NCBI GenBank assembly: GCA_033852075.1 | Contig: JAWSVC010000007.1 | Coordinates: 1 to 64,000, forward strand | Source of the DNA: QZLE01 sp033852075 | GTDB lineage: Bacteria; Pseudomonadota; Gammaproteobacteria; QZLD01 | Reading direction: 5' to 3' | Length of the DNA: 64,000 nt | Shown: positions 53,008-61,706 of the stretch, in pieces | Layout of the letters: the number at the start of each line of letters is the position of its first letter | How positions within the stretch are numbered: the first letter of the stretch is position 1 | Program-made: the position numbers and the translations under genes | Notes under the pieces: generated by a model | Told to the model about the DNA's origin: nothing | The model's input: the letters and a program-made list of their open reading frames with translations, nothing else | Database searches by the model: none

Positions 53008-54519
53008 TTAATCGGTTACAACTTCCGGGCGCATATGCGGGAATAGCAATACGTCACGAATAGATGCTGAATCGGTAAATAGCATCACCAGGCGATCAAT
53101 ACCAATACCCTCGCCCGCTGTTGGCGGAAGACCATACTCAAGTGCGCGAATATAATCAGCATCATAGTGCATCGCCTCATGATCACCACTATCTTTTGCA
53201 TCAGCTTGCGCCTGGAAACGCTCCGCCTGATCTTCTGCATCATTAAGCTCTGAGAAACCATTAGCAATCTCTTTACCACCAACGAAGAACTCAAAACGAT
53301 CAGTTACAAACGGATCTTCATCATTTCTTCTTGCTAGTGGTGAAACCTCAGTTGGGTAAGCTGTAATGAAGGTTGGATCTTTTAATACATGTTCAACAGT
53401 CTTCTCAAAGATCTCAATCTGAACCTTGCCCAGGCCGTAGCTATCTTCAAGATGGATATCCAAACCTTCAGCAATCTTACGTGCAGCATCTAGATCTTCC
53501 AGTTGCTCTGGTTTGATATCCGGGTTGTATTTCAGGATAGACTCTTTAACAGTCATACGTGCGAAAGGCTTACCAAAGTCATAAGTTTCACCCTGGCAGG
53601 TAATATCAGTTGTACCGATAACCTTTTCGCAAATACCGCGAAGAAGCTCTTCAGTAAGGTCCATAAGATCAGTGTAAACCGCATATGCCTGATAAAACTC
53701 AAGCATGGTAAATTCGGGGTTATGTCGAGTTGATAAACCTTCATTACGGAAGTTACGGTTGATCTCGTAAACCTGTTCAATACCACCAACAACCAATCGC
53801 TTCAGATATAGCTCTGGAGCAATTCTCATATACATATCCATATCCAAGGCATTGTGATGAGTGATAAATGGGCGCGCTGCTGCTCCACCTGGGATCACCT
53901 GTAGCATTGGAGTTTCAACTTCCAAGAAACCTCTTGCATTAAAGAAGTCACGAATGTTCTGTACGATCTTAGTTCTGATCTGGAATGTCTTACGAACCTC
54001 GTCATTTACAATCAGATCAACATAACGCTGACGATAACGAATCTCTTGGTCATGCAACCCCTGGAATTTATCAGGTAGTGGACGTAGTGACTTAGTTAAT
54101 AATTTCACCTTGCTTACACGAATTGAAAGCTCACCTGTCTTGGTCTTGAACAAGGTACCTTCAGCACCAATGATGTCACCGATATCCCAACCTTTGAAAT
54201 CTTTGTAGATATCTTCACCAATCGCATCACGCTGTAGGAACAACTGAATCTTACCGCTCATATCCTTGATAGTAGCGAAACTTGCCTTACCCATAATGCG
54301 CTTAAGCATCATACGGCCTGCAACAGCAACCTCGATTTTATTTTCTTCGAAGTATTCCTTTTCCTTGTCGTCAAACTGAGCGTGAATATCTTCAGCAAAG
54401 TTTTTTCTTACGAAATCATTTGGGAACGCAACATCTTGGTTCTCTCTGATCTCAGCAAGCTTACCTCTTCTGATTTCAATCAGTTTGTTTTCGTCATGTT
54501 GTTCAACTTGTTCAGTCAT
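53008..54519 (-). CDS. lysS: Lysyl-tRNA synthetase, class II
   Basis: A 503-residue enzyme. The N-terminal OB fold includes AVAGRMMLKRIMGKASFATIKD. Class II motif 1 is in FLEVETPMLQVIPGGAAARPF, motif 2 is YEINRNFRNEGLSTRHNPEFTMLE, and motif 3 is GIGIDRLVMLFTDSASIRDVL. It charges tRNA-Lys. prfB lies upstream, as in the E. coli prfB-lysS operon, separated here by about 245 nt of repeats. Confidence 0.97.
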   Translation of the reverse strand: MTEQVEQHDENKLIEIRRGKLAEIRENQDVAFPNDFVRKNFAEDIHAQFDDKEKEYFEENKIEVAVAGRMMLKRIMGKASFATIKDMSGKIQLFLQRDAIGEDIYKDFKGWDIGDIIGAEGTLFKTKTGELSIRVSKVKLLTKSLRPLPDKFQGLHDQEIRYRQRYVDLIVNDEVRKTFQIRTKIVQNIRDFFNARGFLEVETPMLQVIPGGAAARPFITHHNALDMDMYMRIAPELYLKRLVVGGIEQVYEINRNFRNEGLSTRHNPEFTMLEFYQAYAVYTDLMDLTEELLRGICEKVIGTTDITCQGETYDFGKPFARMTVKESILKYNPDIKPEQLEDLDAARKIAEGLDIHLEDSYGLGKVQIEIFEKTVEHVLKDPTFITAYPTEVSPLARRNDEDPFVTDRFEFFVGGKEIANGFSELNDAEDQAERFQAQADAKDSGDHEAMHYDADYIRALEYGLPPTAGEGIGIDRLVMLFTDSASIRDVLLFPHMRPEVVTD

Positions 54520-54554
54520 ACACTTACTCTCTTAAAGTAATTTTCTATCTAAAA

Positions 54555-54755
54555 ACTCGCGCTTCGCACGGCAAACTTCGTTTTCTGGATCCCGGCCTTC
54601 GCCGGGATGACGTATGTAACTTCGTAAGCTACTCAAGTTTATAACGTCACGAGCGCAGCTTATACAAGGCCACAAGCAAGCTGGCTGAGCGTAGCCGAAG
54701 TCACCTTGCTTATTAAAATTTTTCTTTGACCCTTCGGCTACGCTCAGGGAGCTTG
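54555..54755. repeat. Repeat cluster between prfB and lysS
   Basis: It contains GCGCTTCGCACGGC, GCAAACTTCGTTTTC and ATCCCGGCCTTCGCCGGGAT, a diverged copy of the triple hairpin at 50.3 kb. After it lies an inverted pair GGCTGAGCGTAGCCGAAG (54684-54701) and CTTCGGCTACGCTCAGG (54733-54749), able to form a long stem-loop. Confidence 0.8.
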
Positions 54756-54765
54756 AAAAATTAAG

Positions 54766-55864
54766 TTATAAACCGCTTTTTAGGCTAGCTTCGATAAAAT
54801 CATCAAGTCCACCATCTAAAACAGCCTGCGTATTACTCTTCTCTACACCTGTTCTCAAATCCTTAATACGCGATTGATCGAGAACATATGATCTGATCTG
54901 ACTTCCCCAGCCGATATCCGACTTGGAGTCTTCCAGTGTTTGCTGGTCAGCACTACGCTGACTTATCTCTAGCTCATAAAGCTTTGCCTTTAGCTGCTTC
55001 ATGGCTGTTGCCTTATTCTTGTGCTGTGAACGATCGTTCTGACACTGAACCACAATTCCACTTGGACCATGTGTTATTCGAACTGCTGATTCCGTCTTGT
55101 TAACATGCTGACCACCAGCACCACTAGCGCGATAAACGTCAATGCGCAGGTCAGACGGGTCGATATCAATCTCAATATTGTCATCTATCTCAGGGGAAAC
55201 AAAAACAGCCGCGAATGATGTATGACGGCGATTCCCAGAATCAAACGGTGACTTTCTCACCAAACGATGCACACCCGTCTCGGTACGCAGCCAACCAAAG
55301 GCATAGTCACCAATAAAACTTATTGTGGCACTCTTAATTCCTGCAACATCACCTGGCGATGCCTCAATCAATTCAGTTTTAAAGCCTCGACTTTCACCCC
55401 AACGCAAATACATACGCAGAATCATCTCTGCCCAATCCTGAGCCTCTGTGCCACCAGAACCTGCCTGAATATCAAGATAGGCATTATTGGGGTCCATCTC
55501 TCCAGAAAACATACGTTGAAATTCTAAGTTTTCTACAGTTTTTTCAAATTCTTCAAGATCACTTGCAACAGAGGCAACTGTATCTTCATCACCCTCTTCT
55601 ACCGCCATCTCGATTAATTCAGATGCATCAGCAAGAGAATTTGTAAGCTCTTCCAATTTAACAACAATAGCTTCCAACCTAGAGCGCTCTCGCCCAAGCT
55701 CCTGAGCCTTCTCAGGATTGTTCCAAACATCTGGATCTTCAAGTTCTGCGGTTACTTCTTCGAGACGCTCTTTCTTCTCGTCAAAGTCAAAGATACCCCC
55801 TCAGAGACTCGGATCTCTGCTGGAGGTCGGCGATTTTATTTGTGATAGGATTAATTTCGAGCAT
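54766..55864 (-). CDS. prfB: Peptide chain release factor RF2, expressed through a programmed +1 frameshift
   Basis: The first 25 codons (MLEINPITNKIADLQQRSES...) run from the ATG at 55864 into an in-frame TGA. A +1 shift there continues DFDEKKERLEEVTAELEDPD into the long frame. The total of 365 residues equals E. coli RF2. The long frame has the codon-recognition SPF (RKSPFDSGNRRHTSFA) and the catalytic GGQ (SGAGGQHVNKTESAVR). RF2 releases peptides at UGA and UAA. The shift autoregulates RF2 synthesis. Confidence 0.97.
55786..55801 (-). promoter_or_regulatory. prfB: Programmed +1 ribosomal frameshift site of prfB
   Basis: The minus strand reads AGGGGGTATCTTTGAC: an internal Shine-Dalgarno, three-nucleotide spacer, slippery CTT and the UGA-C stop context. 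This is the same architecture as the classical E. coli RF2 site. Confidence 0.97.
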
Positions 55865-56012
55865 TAAATTTCTGTTGCACTCACTTACGGGAGGCGACAT
55901 TCTACTATAAGTGTTGGATTTGAGCAAAAGTAGTTGATGAATGTAAGATATATGTTAAGTTAACCAGATTATTTAATAAATTGAGTATGCATAGAATCAT
56001 ATAGGGGAATGG

Positions 56013-56309
56013 ATGCAATACATATTTGAATGGGATCCAGCCAAAGCTCACTCTAATGCAAATAAGCACGGCATAACATTTGAGCAGGCTGCAAAAGTTT
56101 TCACTGATCCGATGGCATTAACGGTTTTTGATGAAGATAATTCTGATATTAATGATGAGCGCTGGATAACACTTGGACTTATAAATAATAGACATTATCT
56201 TGTTGTAGTGCATACTTATAAAGGTAATGACGAAAATTCAATTACTATACGTATAATTTCGGCAAGACCAGCTACAAAGAATGAAATTAAACAGTACGAA
56301 CAAGGGTGA
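56013..56309 (+). CDS. brnT: BrnT family toxin
   Basis: A 98-residue RelE-fold ribonuclease toxin with the BrnT landmarks FEWDPAKAHSNANKHGITFEQAAKVFTDP, DERWITLGLINNRHYLVVVHTY, and IRIISARPATKNEIKQYEQ. Such toxins cleave RNA and arrest growth. A good AGGGGA ribosome site precedes the ATG. The antitoxin gene follows almost without a gap, as is standard for brnTA. Confidence 0.92.
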   Translation: MQYIFEWDPAKAHSNANKHGITFEQAAKVFTDPMALTVFDEDNSDINDERWITLGLINNRHYLVVVHTYKGNDENSITIRIISARPATKNEIKQYEQG

Positions 56310-56314
56310 CTATT

Positions 56315-56515
56315 ATGAAAGACGAATATGATTTTTCAAAAGGAGAACGAGGTAAGTTCTATTCTCCTAACGCCCAATTAAATATGCCAGTTTATCTAGA
56401 AGCTGAGGTTTTAGATTATTTTTCAGCCAAAGCCAAAGCTAAAGGTGTTGAGCTAAACAAGATGGTAAACGAGCTACTAAAGCAAGATATTCAGCTTATA
56501 GAAGGGATCAACTAG
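56315..56515 (+). CDS. brnA: BrnA family antitoxin
   Basis: A 66-residue protein beginning MKDEYDFSKGERGKFY, the usual BrnA opening. A ribbon-helix-helix-like part follows (LNMPVYLEAEVLDYFSAKAKAKGVELNKMVNELLKQ). It binds BrnT and represses the operon. I prefer the ATG over an upstream GTG because AAGGGTGA then serves as its ribosome site. Its stop overlaps the stop of the convergent Imm22-like gene by three or four bases. Confidence 0.9.
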   Translation: MKDEYDFSKGERGKFYSPNAQLNMPVYLEAEVLDYFSAKAKAKGVELNKMVNELLKQDIQLIEGIN

Positions 56516-57003
56516 TCCGCACTATCATCGTAATCAAACGCACCGAGGAAAGTCAGGTATTGATCTTTACCTATGCTTGATTGCTTTACACTATATTCAC
56601 ATTCAAAAAGCAGCACTATCCAGGTAATCTGCTCTATCTTCTTCTTTTTTGCCTTACTATTTAATTGTTTTATATAGGAAGATGAAAAGGAGCATTCACC
56701 CGCTGCCTTTATTAATTCAACTGTACCTTCATGCGCCCCATTGGTTTCTAAATTATCTGGATTGAAATTGGTCATCCTGAAATTCTTAGACCAAGTATTT
56801 TTTGCTCTGGTTTTCTTAGCATTAAACTGTTCTTCAAAATACTCATCAGGAATATCTACATAAGGAAATTGTGAAACCCAAACCGATACTTTATTCTTTT
56901 TGGAAAAATCAAAGGTCTCAGCAGGCTTCTTTGCCTTTCTTTGCTTTTTGTCCTTTTGAGGGCTGGCTTTTTCTGGCTTAGCTTTTTCTTGTTTTTCGCT
57001 CAT
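56512..57003 (-). CDS. Imm22-like (DUF4284) immunity family protein, orphan
   Basis: A 163-residue protein. A Lys/Ala/Pro-rich N-terminus at 1-35 (EKAKPEKASPQKDKKQRKAKK) precedes VSVWVSQFPYVDIPDEYFEEQF. Later segments are FNPDNLETNGAHEGTVELI and WIVLLFECEYSVKQ, ending FLGAFDYDD. This order of motifs reminds me of the immunity protein 22 family, which protects against polymorphic toxins. That is recall, not a search. No toxin gene is adjacent. The basic extension is unusual. Confidence 0.5.
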   Translation of the reverse strand: MSEKQEKAKPEKASPQKDKKQRKAKKPAETFDFSKKNKVSVWVSQFPYVDIPDEYFEEQFNAKKTRAKNTWSKNFRMTNFNPDNLETNGAHEGTVELIKAAGECSFSSSYIKQLNSKAKKKKIEQITWIVLLFECEYSVKQSSIGKDQYLTFLGAFDYDDSAD

Positions 57004-57099
57004 TTCTTTCTCAACTTCATGTTGGTTTGGATGGCATAGAGTACAACTGATATCAGCATATTCCTATTAAAATATTATCTCTGAACAGAAACTATTTTT

Positions 57100-57267
57100 T
57101 TAGTCTCCATCCCTTAACTTAAACAGTACCTTTCTAGAAATTATGAATAGTACAATATAGATCGCTAACTGCCATAGGGCCCCAAGCGAAACACCAGCTT
57201 TACTTTTTAAAATACCATTGATAGCGATTAAAAAAACGCTGGCTAACAACAATGCCATAAAGTTCAT
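57100..57267 (-). CDS. Small integral membrane protein, 55 residues
   Basis: I found this frame by translating the minus strand. It begins MNFMALLLASVFLIAINGIL, continues KSKAGVSLGALWQLAIYIVLFIISRKVLF, and ends with TAA after a short charged tail (KLRDGD). Two hydrophobic helices are separated by KSKAGVSLG. AAAGAGGTAAGT precedes the ATG with good Shine-Dalgarno spacing. A short decayed copy of the middle part exists about 600 nt away. The function is unknown. Confidence 0.65.
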   Translation of the reverse strand: MNFMALLLASVFLIAINGILKSKAGVSLGALWQLAIYIVLFIISRKVLFKLRDGD

Positions 57268-57407
57268 ACTTACCTCTTTTAAAATAGCTATTCATTTTTA
57301 TATAACATATGATTTAAAAGATATACAATTTAGGTGAATTTTGCCTTCTCTCCAATAAAACTTTCTTCTTACCAAATGATAATCCCTGTATCAAAATGAG
57401 TATTCTA

Positions 57408-57750
57408 ATGTCAAAAAAAAACCAAAATTTTTCTACCGATATTGTTCATAACAATTGCATTAATCATCGGATATATAAAATTGTATTATTTTGGATCAAT
57501 GTTAGGGGAAGAATTCAGCCAAAACAAGAAATATTCAATACGATATTATGAATCGTTTGCCCCATTTAAGGTTAATTGGACTATGCCAGGAGATGAGTCT
57601 TGCAAACCGATATGGGTACGGTTATACAACGACAGTGGAAATAAAATAAACGAAGTATTTTCTAATAACTGCGAACTTGAAAATGAAATCACCTGGCTAG
57701 AAAAAGAAGTAATTTTACCAGATGGGAATACAATATGGGCTTTAGAATAA
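57408..57750 (+). CDS. Hypothetical membrane-anchored protein whose start is split by an A9 tract
   Basis: The body (LFITIALIIGYIKLYYFGSML, then EEFSQNKKYSIRYYESFAP and a C-terminal EVILPDGNTIWALE) is open from about 57422 but has only a TTG near its N-terminus. An ATG at 57408 followed by TCA and nine As would enter this frame if the run held eight As (MSKKTKIFLPILFITIA). The result is a 113-residue protein with an N-terminal anchor and a small extracytoplasmic domain. The run may be phase-variable, an assembly error or a real lesion. I do not know the family. Confidence 0.55.
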
Positions 57751-57788
57751 GAAAATAGCTTGGGGTGGGCAATACCCACCCAACATAA

Positions 57789-57836
57789 CTAAAATAAAGC
57801 TCCTAACAAAACACCGGCTTTACTTTTAAAAATTCT
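57789..57836 (-). pseudogene. Remnant of the 55-residue membrane protein gene
   Basis: Sixteen codons read RIFKSKAGVLLGALF and stop, against GILKSKAGVSLGALW in the intact gene about 600 nt away. It overlaps the 3' end of the next gene in another frame and has no start of its own. It looks like the debris of a duplication. Confidence 0.55.
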
Positions 57837-58149
57837 GATAAATGTACAAAACGCTTCTATGGCCAGTATCATTACAGCTGCCCGATATTGCAACATTTAT
57901 CTCTTTTCCAGTATTTGCTGCAGCTAATAACATGGAAAACCACTCTGCAGCACTTTGAGCTTGAGTAACTTTGTTTATTTTATAATATTCTCCAGATGTT
58001 GTAATACAACTATCATTTTTCAAAGAAAAATAAATATTATCACCAGTTGGATATATTCTTGCAATTTGCCCACTTGACTCAACAGCAAATACATTACTAC
58101 TTAATCCAAACAATGCCATTAATATAATACCAATTTTATAAATCTTCAT
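57826..58149 (-). CDS. Small secreted protein of unknown function
   Basis: A 107-residue protein with signal peptide MKIYKIGIILMALFGLSSNVFA. The mature part has GQIARIYPTGDNIYFSLKNDSC, EYYKINK, EWFSMLLAAANTGKEINVAISGSC and a C-terminal YIYQNF. Proteins with this RIYP...FxLxND.C...MLLAA..TG pattern are common short periplasmic unknowns in gammaproteobacteria. The two Cys could form a disulfide. The 3' end abuts a remnant of another gene, so the last residues may be altered. Confidence 0.7.
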   Translation of the reverse strand: MKIYKIGIILMALFGLSSNVFAVESSGQIARIYPTGDNIYFSLKNDSCITTSGEYYKINKVTQAQSAAEWFSMLLAAANTGKEINVAISGSCNDTGHRSVLYIYQNF

Positions 58150-58216
58150 ATTTTCCTCTTAAATTTCATTTTATTTCATATCGTATGGGTGGACAATGCC
58201 CACCATACTTCCATAA

Positions 58217-59902
58217 TCACTTACGATTAATTCTTATCGCATCAGCTATCAATTTACGCCCAATAATTCCATCACCATTTTCGAGCTTTAACTTATATTC
58301 CTGATCTATTACAAGCATACACTCAGTTATTTCAACCCAAGTTCCAGCATTTACTTCTTGATCAATTGTTACTGGTCCGCAAACCTCACTTCCAGAGGAA
58401 TCTAGTACTGTATAAACTGCTGCGATTGTATTATCTGCTCTAACAGGAATATTGGCTTCGATAGAATGGTTCCCTGTTGAAGCTGCGGTAAATTTCCAAC
58501 TAAATGTTAATGATTCACTTTCAGAACTTGCAATATGAAATGAATCACCTTCATAGTTAGATCCATCTGTTGTTTCTTCCCATTGACCTCCTGGCAGAGG
58601 AACAATAACAGTGATATCTCCATGAATAATCAACCAACCTCCTTGAGCACTAGAACTGTCATCGTCATTATCTAAAAGCACTTCTTTTTCATAGATACCA
58701 GTATTTCTCATTGCTGTATGCTGCTGATTACCACGAAACATTGGCCACGAGTTTAAAGGGGAAAGAAGGCCACCAGGATCACTCTCGAAAAGCCTAATAA
58801 ATGACATATTATCTCCTCCATAACCATGCCCAATAACAATCCTTCCGCTATCAAGAACCAGAGGAGATGATATTGAAAAAGCCCCCATGCGGTCGTTTAG
58901 AGATGAATCCGGGGTTCTCCACTCTTCATTTTTTGTTTGTGTATTAATAGCATATATATGCGCTAAAACTTCATTTCCTGCTACGTAAATATTTCCACTA
59001 GCACTTAACGCTGGTGTAGAAGATGTCGTAATACCATCAGGAAGATCGAATGGTGTTGACCAATTTGCCTCTCCCTGATTATTAATTGAATAAACTTTAC
59101 CAGCATTAGTCCCAACAAATACATTATCGTATTCATCAATGACAGGACTTCCATTAATCCTACCGTCAACTGTATATTGCCAATTAACTTGCCCATCTAC
59201 TGGACTAAGAGAGTAAATTACATCATCGAAAACCACTATAATATTCCCATCACTAGCAATAGCTATCTCGTTTAATATTGATGGTGTTTCGTTGCTTACA
59301 ATAACATTCCATTTAATTGAACCATCATTTCTAAATGCTATGATTCCAGTATCTCCTGTAGCAACAACTTTTGTGCGAGCATATATAACCTCAGTATCTA
59401 TCGCAACATCACCTAAAGCTACACCACTTACTTCAACCTCTTTAGTAATATTACCTGTATCAGAATCTAGTATTAGTAATGAATCATTAACTGTCACATA
59501 TATTACTTGATTCATATCAATAGCAGGTTCAGAGCCAGTATACTGCCTTGTAATCTTCCATTTTTCTGATTTATTATCTAAATCAATCGCATAAAAAGTT
59601 GGCGTTCCATTTGAATTTTCTCCCCAAACATAAAGAGTATTGTCAATTCCAACAACAGGAGAATCAAAACCTGGATCGTAAATATTCGTAACATGATCCT
59701 GTATCAGATAACTGCCACTAGTATCAAAACCCCATAAATTTCCATTATCGAGGGTAACATATGAGTAACCATCTATTCCTAACACAGGTGAAGCAAAAAC
59801 TTCATAATTAAGGGTTGAATATCTATCAATATAATCCCCAGGAGCAGCATTTACCCCTAAGCTAAAAGACAACAAAACTACTGAAAATAATATTTTCTTC
59901 AT
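58217..59902 (-). CDS. Secreted PQQ-like beta-propeller protein with golvesin-like C-terminal domain
   Basis: A 561-residue protein with signal peptide MKKILFSVVLLSFSLGVNA. Residues about 30-390 form PQQ-type propeller blades (GSPVIDEYDNVFVGTNAGKV, STPALSASGNIYVAGNEVLA) and end with WPMFRGNQQHTAMRNTG. Residues about 405-560 resemble the golvesin/Xly carbohydrate-binding-like domain (LLDNDDDSSSAQGGW...ANIPVRADNTIAAVYTV...VTIDQEVNAGTWVEI). It is probably a surface-binding or adhesion factor. A CRP-like site and promoter lie about 165 nt upstream. Confidence 0.78.
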   Translation of the reverse strand: MKKILFSVVLLSFSLGVNAAPGDYIDRYSTLNYEVFASPVLGIDGYSYVTLDNGNLWGFDTSGSYLIQDHVTNIYDPGFDSPVVGIDNTLYVWGENSNGTPTFYAIDLDNKSEKWKITRQYTGSEPAIDMNQVIYVTVNDSLLILDSDTGNITKEVEVSGVALGDVAIDTEVIYARTKVVATGDTGIIAFRNDGSIKWNVIVSNETPSILNEIAIASDGNIIVVFDDVIYSLSPVDGQVNWQYTVDGRINGSPVIDEYDNVFVGTNAGKVYSINNQGEANWSTPFDLPDGITTSSTPALSASGNIYVAGNEVLAHIYAINTQTKNEEWRTPDSSLNDRMGAFSISSPLVLDSGRIVIGHGYGGDNMSFIRLFESDPGGLLSPLNSWPMFRGNQQHTAMRNTGIYEKEVLLDNDDDSSSAQGGWLIIHGDITVIVPLPGGQWEETTDGSNYEGDSFHIASSESESLTFSWKFTAASTGNHSIEANIPVRADNTIAAVYTVLDSSGSEVCGPVTIDQEVNAGTWVEITECMLVIDQEYKLKLENGDGIIGRKLIADAIRINRK

Positions 59903-60028
59903 TTCTAATTTCCTTTTTTAAATAAAAATGAACGACATCGAATATTTATTATTCGATAAATTAGGTGTGCAAAAATTAAAGTCAAAAAAACCCATATTTA
60001 TTTCCCCATAATTTTTTTATGTGTTGAA

Positions 60029-60076
60029 TTTGTAATATAAATACTATTTTTTAACAAAAAAGTGAAGTCGATCACA
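60029..60076 (-). promoter_or_regulatory. CRP-like site and promoter of the PQQ-propeller gene
   Basis: On the minus strand TGTGA-TCGACT-TCACT (one mismatch from the palindrome) is followed after TTT by TTGTTA, a 17-nt spacer and TACAAA. The order and the distance to the start codon (about 167 nt) match the promoters of the two subtilases. Confidence 0.55.
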
Positions 60077-60109
60077 AAAACAAAATTAGTAACATTAGAA
60101 ACATTTATA

Positions 60110-61393
60110 CTAAAAATACCATCCAGCTCTAAAGAACAAAGACTTACCGGGACCGTAATATTGATTACCAAAAACTTTTATACCACCATATTCTGTATTA
60201 TCATTTCCTGCAGGCAATGCAATGCCAAGCTGCATAAATGTATTATCAGAAGGATCATAATTGAAAGTAGTTTGAATTATCGAGCTGCGGTCATGCAGAT
60301 TAGATATTAGTATCCAGTTATTAGTTACCAGAGGGTATAAGTCTATTGTTAATCCAGCAGCCAGATAGTCTCTTCCATAATTAAATACCTCACCCCTTGC
60401 AATACGCTCTGATAATTGTTGATCTATCTGAAAAGAGTATTGCGGAAGTTTTTTATGCCCAAAATCACTGTGAGCAAACTCAATAAAGCCATAGTAGTTT
60501 GTATCGCTCCATGTCCAGGAGTAGTCGAGATTGGCAATTGCTGAGGTAGCCATACCTCCTGTCTCTTGATTATGGATGGAAATATTAAAACGCCACAAGG
60601 CCTCACCAATTGGGCCGACAATACCAAAACCAGCCACTTCATCCAGATAATGTCTTGCGGCCATCAAATCAATTTCGTATTCATCTTTAAAAAAATGTAA
60701 TTTAGCTGCATGAGAAAAGTAATCAGAATCAATTTTATCGGTAGTTACATTTCTACGAAAAACTGTTAATGCCTGCAAATCAGCTCCGGATTCAAATAGA
60801 TATTGGCCGTAAAGCATATCGTCACCAACCTTGTAGTCAGTATCTATTGCTGTTGGTGAAAAAGGATTAAATAGATCTAAAGGCTGAAATGCCAAGCCAT
60901 TACCCCAGCTTATTACTTGCCGACCAAAGGTAACTTGCCAGTTATCAGTTTGGTATTTGGCATTTAGACGATCCAATCTAACGTTATTCTGACTGCGATT
61001 ATTATCACGTAGATGCTTAGTTAGCTTCATTGCCCTGCGATTATCATTCACCAATAAATATGCGGGATCTGCAAGACCTGTTAAGCGAGTATTTTCAACC
61101 GTATCTCCACTTATAGATGATGATTCTATCGCAGCGTTGAATTGCCAGTTATCAACATCAGTTTTTAGATTTAGGCGTAAATTGGTTATAAAGTCTACCG
61201 GGGTGTTATCACCGTAGATAGATGCGATGTCGTTGTTGTTAAGGGATGATGCTGTTACTCCAGTTTTTATATGGCCGGAGATATTGGTTGCATAGGCTGG
61301 TAATGTTAATAGGGTTAAAATAATGAAAAGATTAAGTCGGAACTTCGTAGATTGGTGCAGAGCGATGCGAAGCCCAACATATTTTATAACCAT
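60110..61393 (-). CDS. Outer-membrane beta-barrel protein of the downstream ABC exporter cluster
   Basis: From the ATG at 61393 the product is 427 residues with a signal peptide core (LNLFIILTLLTLPAYA). The rest is rich in amphipathic strands and aromatic residues (LNAKYQTDNWQVTFGRQVISWGNG; YSWTWSDTNYYGFIEFAHSDFG) and ends in a terminal aromatic (FFRAGWYF), as expected for an outer-membrane barrel. The open frame extends 110 residues further upstream, but only through interspersed repeats. The first residues (VGLRIALHQST) are also repeat-encoded. It probably works with the adjacent ABC exporter. The function is unknown. Confidence 0.7.
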   Translation of the reverse strand: MVIKYVGLRIALHQSTKFRLNLFIILTLLTLPAYATNISGHIKTGVTASSLNNNDIASIYGDNTPVDFITNLRLNLKTDVDNWQFNAAIESSSISGDTVENTRLTGLADPAYLLVNDNRRAMKLTKHLRDNNRSQNNVRLDRLNAKYQTDNWQVTFGRQVISWGNGLAFQPLDLFNPFSPTAIDTDYKVGDDMLYGQYLFESGADLQALTVFRRNVTTDKIDSDYFSHAAKLHFFKDEYEIDLMAARHYLDEVAGFGIVGPIGEALWRFNISIHNQETGGMATSAIANLDYSWTWSDTNYYGFIEFAHSDFGHKKLPQYSFQIDQQLSERIARGEVFNYGRDYLAAGLTIDLYPLVTNNWILISNLHDRSSIIQTTFNYDPSDNTFMQLGIALPAGNDNTEYGGIKVFGNQYYGPGKSLFFRAGWYF

Positions 61394-61700
61394 TAATATG
61401 CATTCCCACGCAGAGCGTGGGAACGAGAACATAATACATACTAAAAACAAGTCGGCTGAGCGGAGTCGAAGCCACCTTGTTTTTGCCTGCATTTTTCCTA
61501 CACTTCGACTCCGCTCAGTGGGCTGAAAAAAACTCTGCACCAGCCAAAGTTTATCCTGATCGTAGTCGAAGGGTGAAAGTATATTACTAAATTCAGCACC
61601 GTTTCGCACTTCGACAAGCTCAGCACGAACGGTTTTTTTATTTTTCACACACTCACTTCTGTTGGGCTTCGCTTCGCTCTGCACCAACCTACATTTTTGT
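61352..61700. repeat. Dense mosaic of interspersed repeats upstream of the barrel gene
   Basis: Elements in order are: a GGTGCAGAGCGATGCGAAGC unit (61356-61375), the palindrome TTCCCACGCAGAGCGTGGGAA near 61400, GGCTGAGCGGAGTCGAAG (61451-61468), CACTTCGACTCCGCTCAG (61501-61518), TCCTGATCGTAGTCGAAGGG (61554-61573), CACTTCGACAAGCTCAGCAC (61607-61626), and TTGGGCTTCGCTTCGCTCTG with CACCAACCTACA (61664-61695). Five families are packed into 350 nt. Confidence 0.82.
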
Positions 61701-61706
61701 ATTTGA

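Noticed and set aside
54520..54765. Possible tRNA or small RNA in the prfB-lysS gap
   Set aside because: No cloverleaf or TTCGAATCC-like T-arm; the hairpins match interspersed repeat families.
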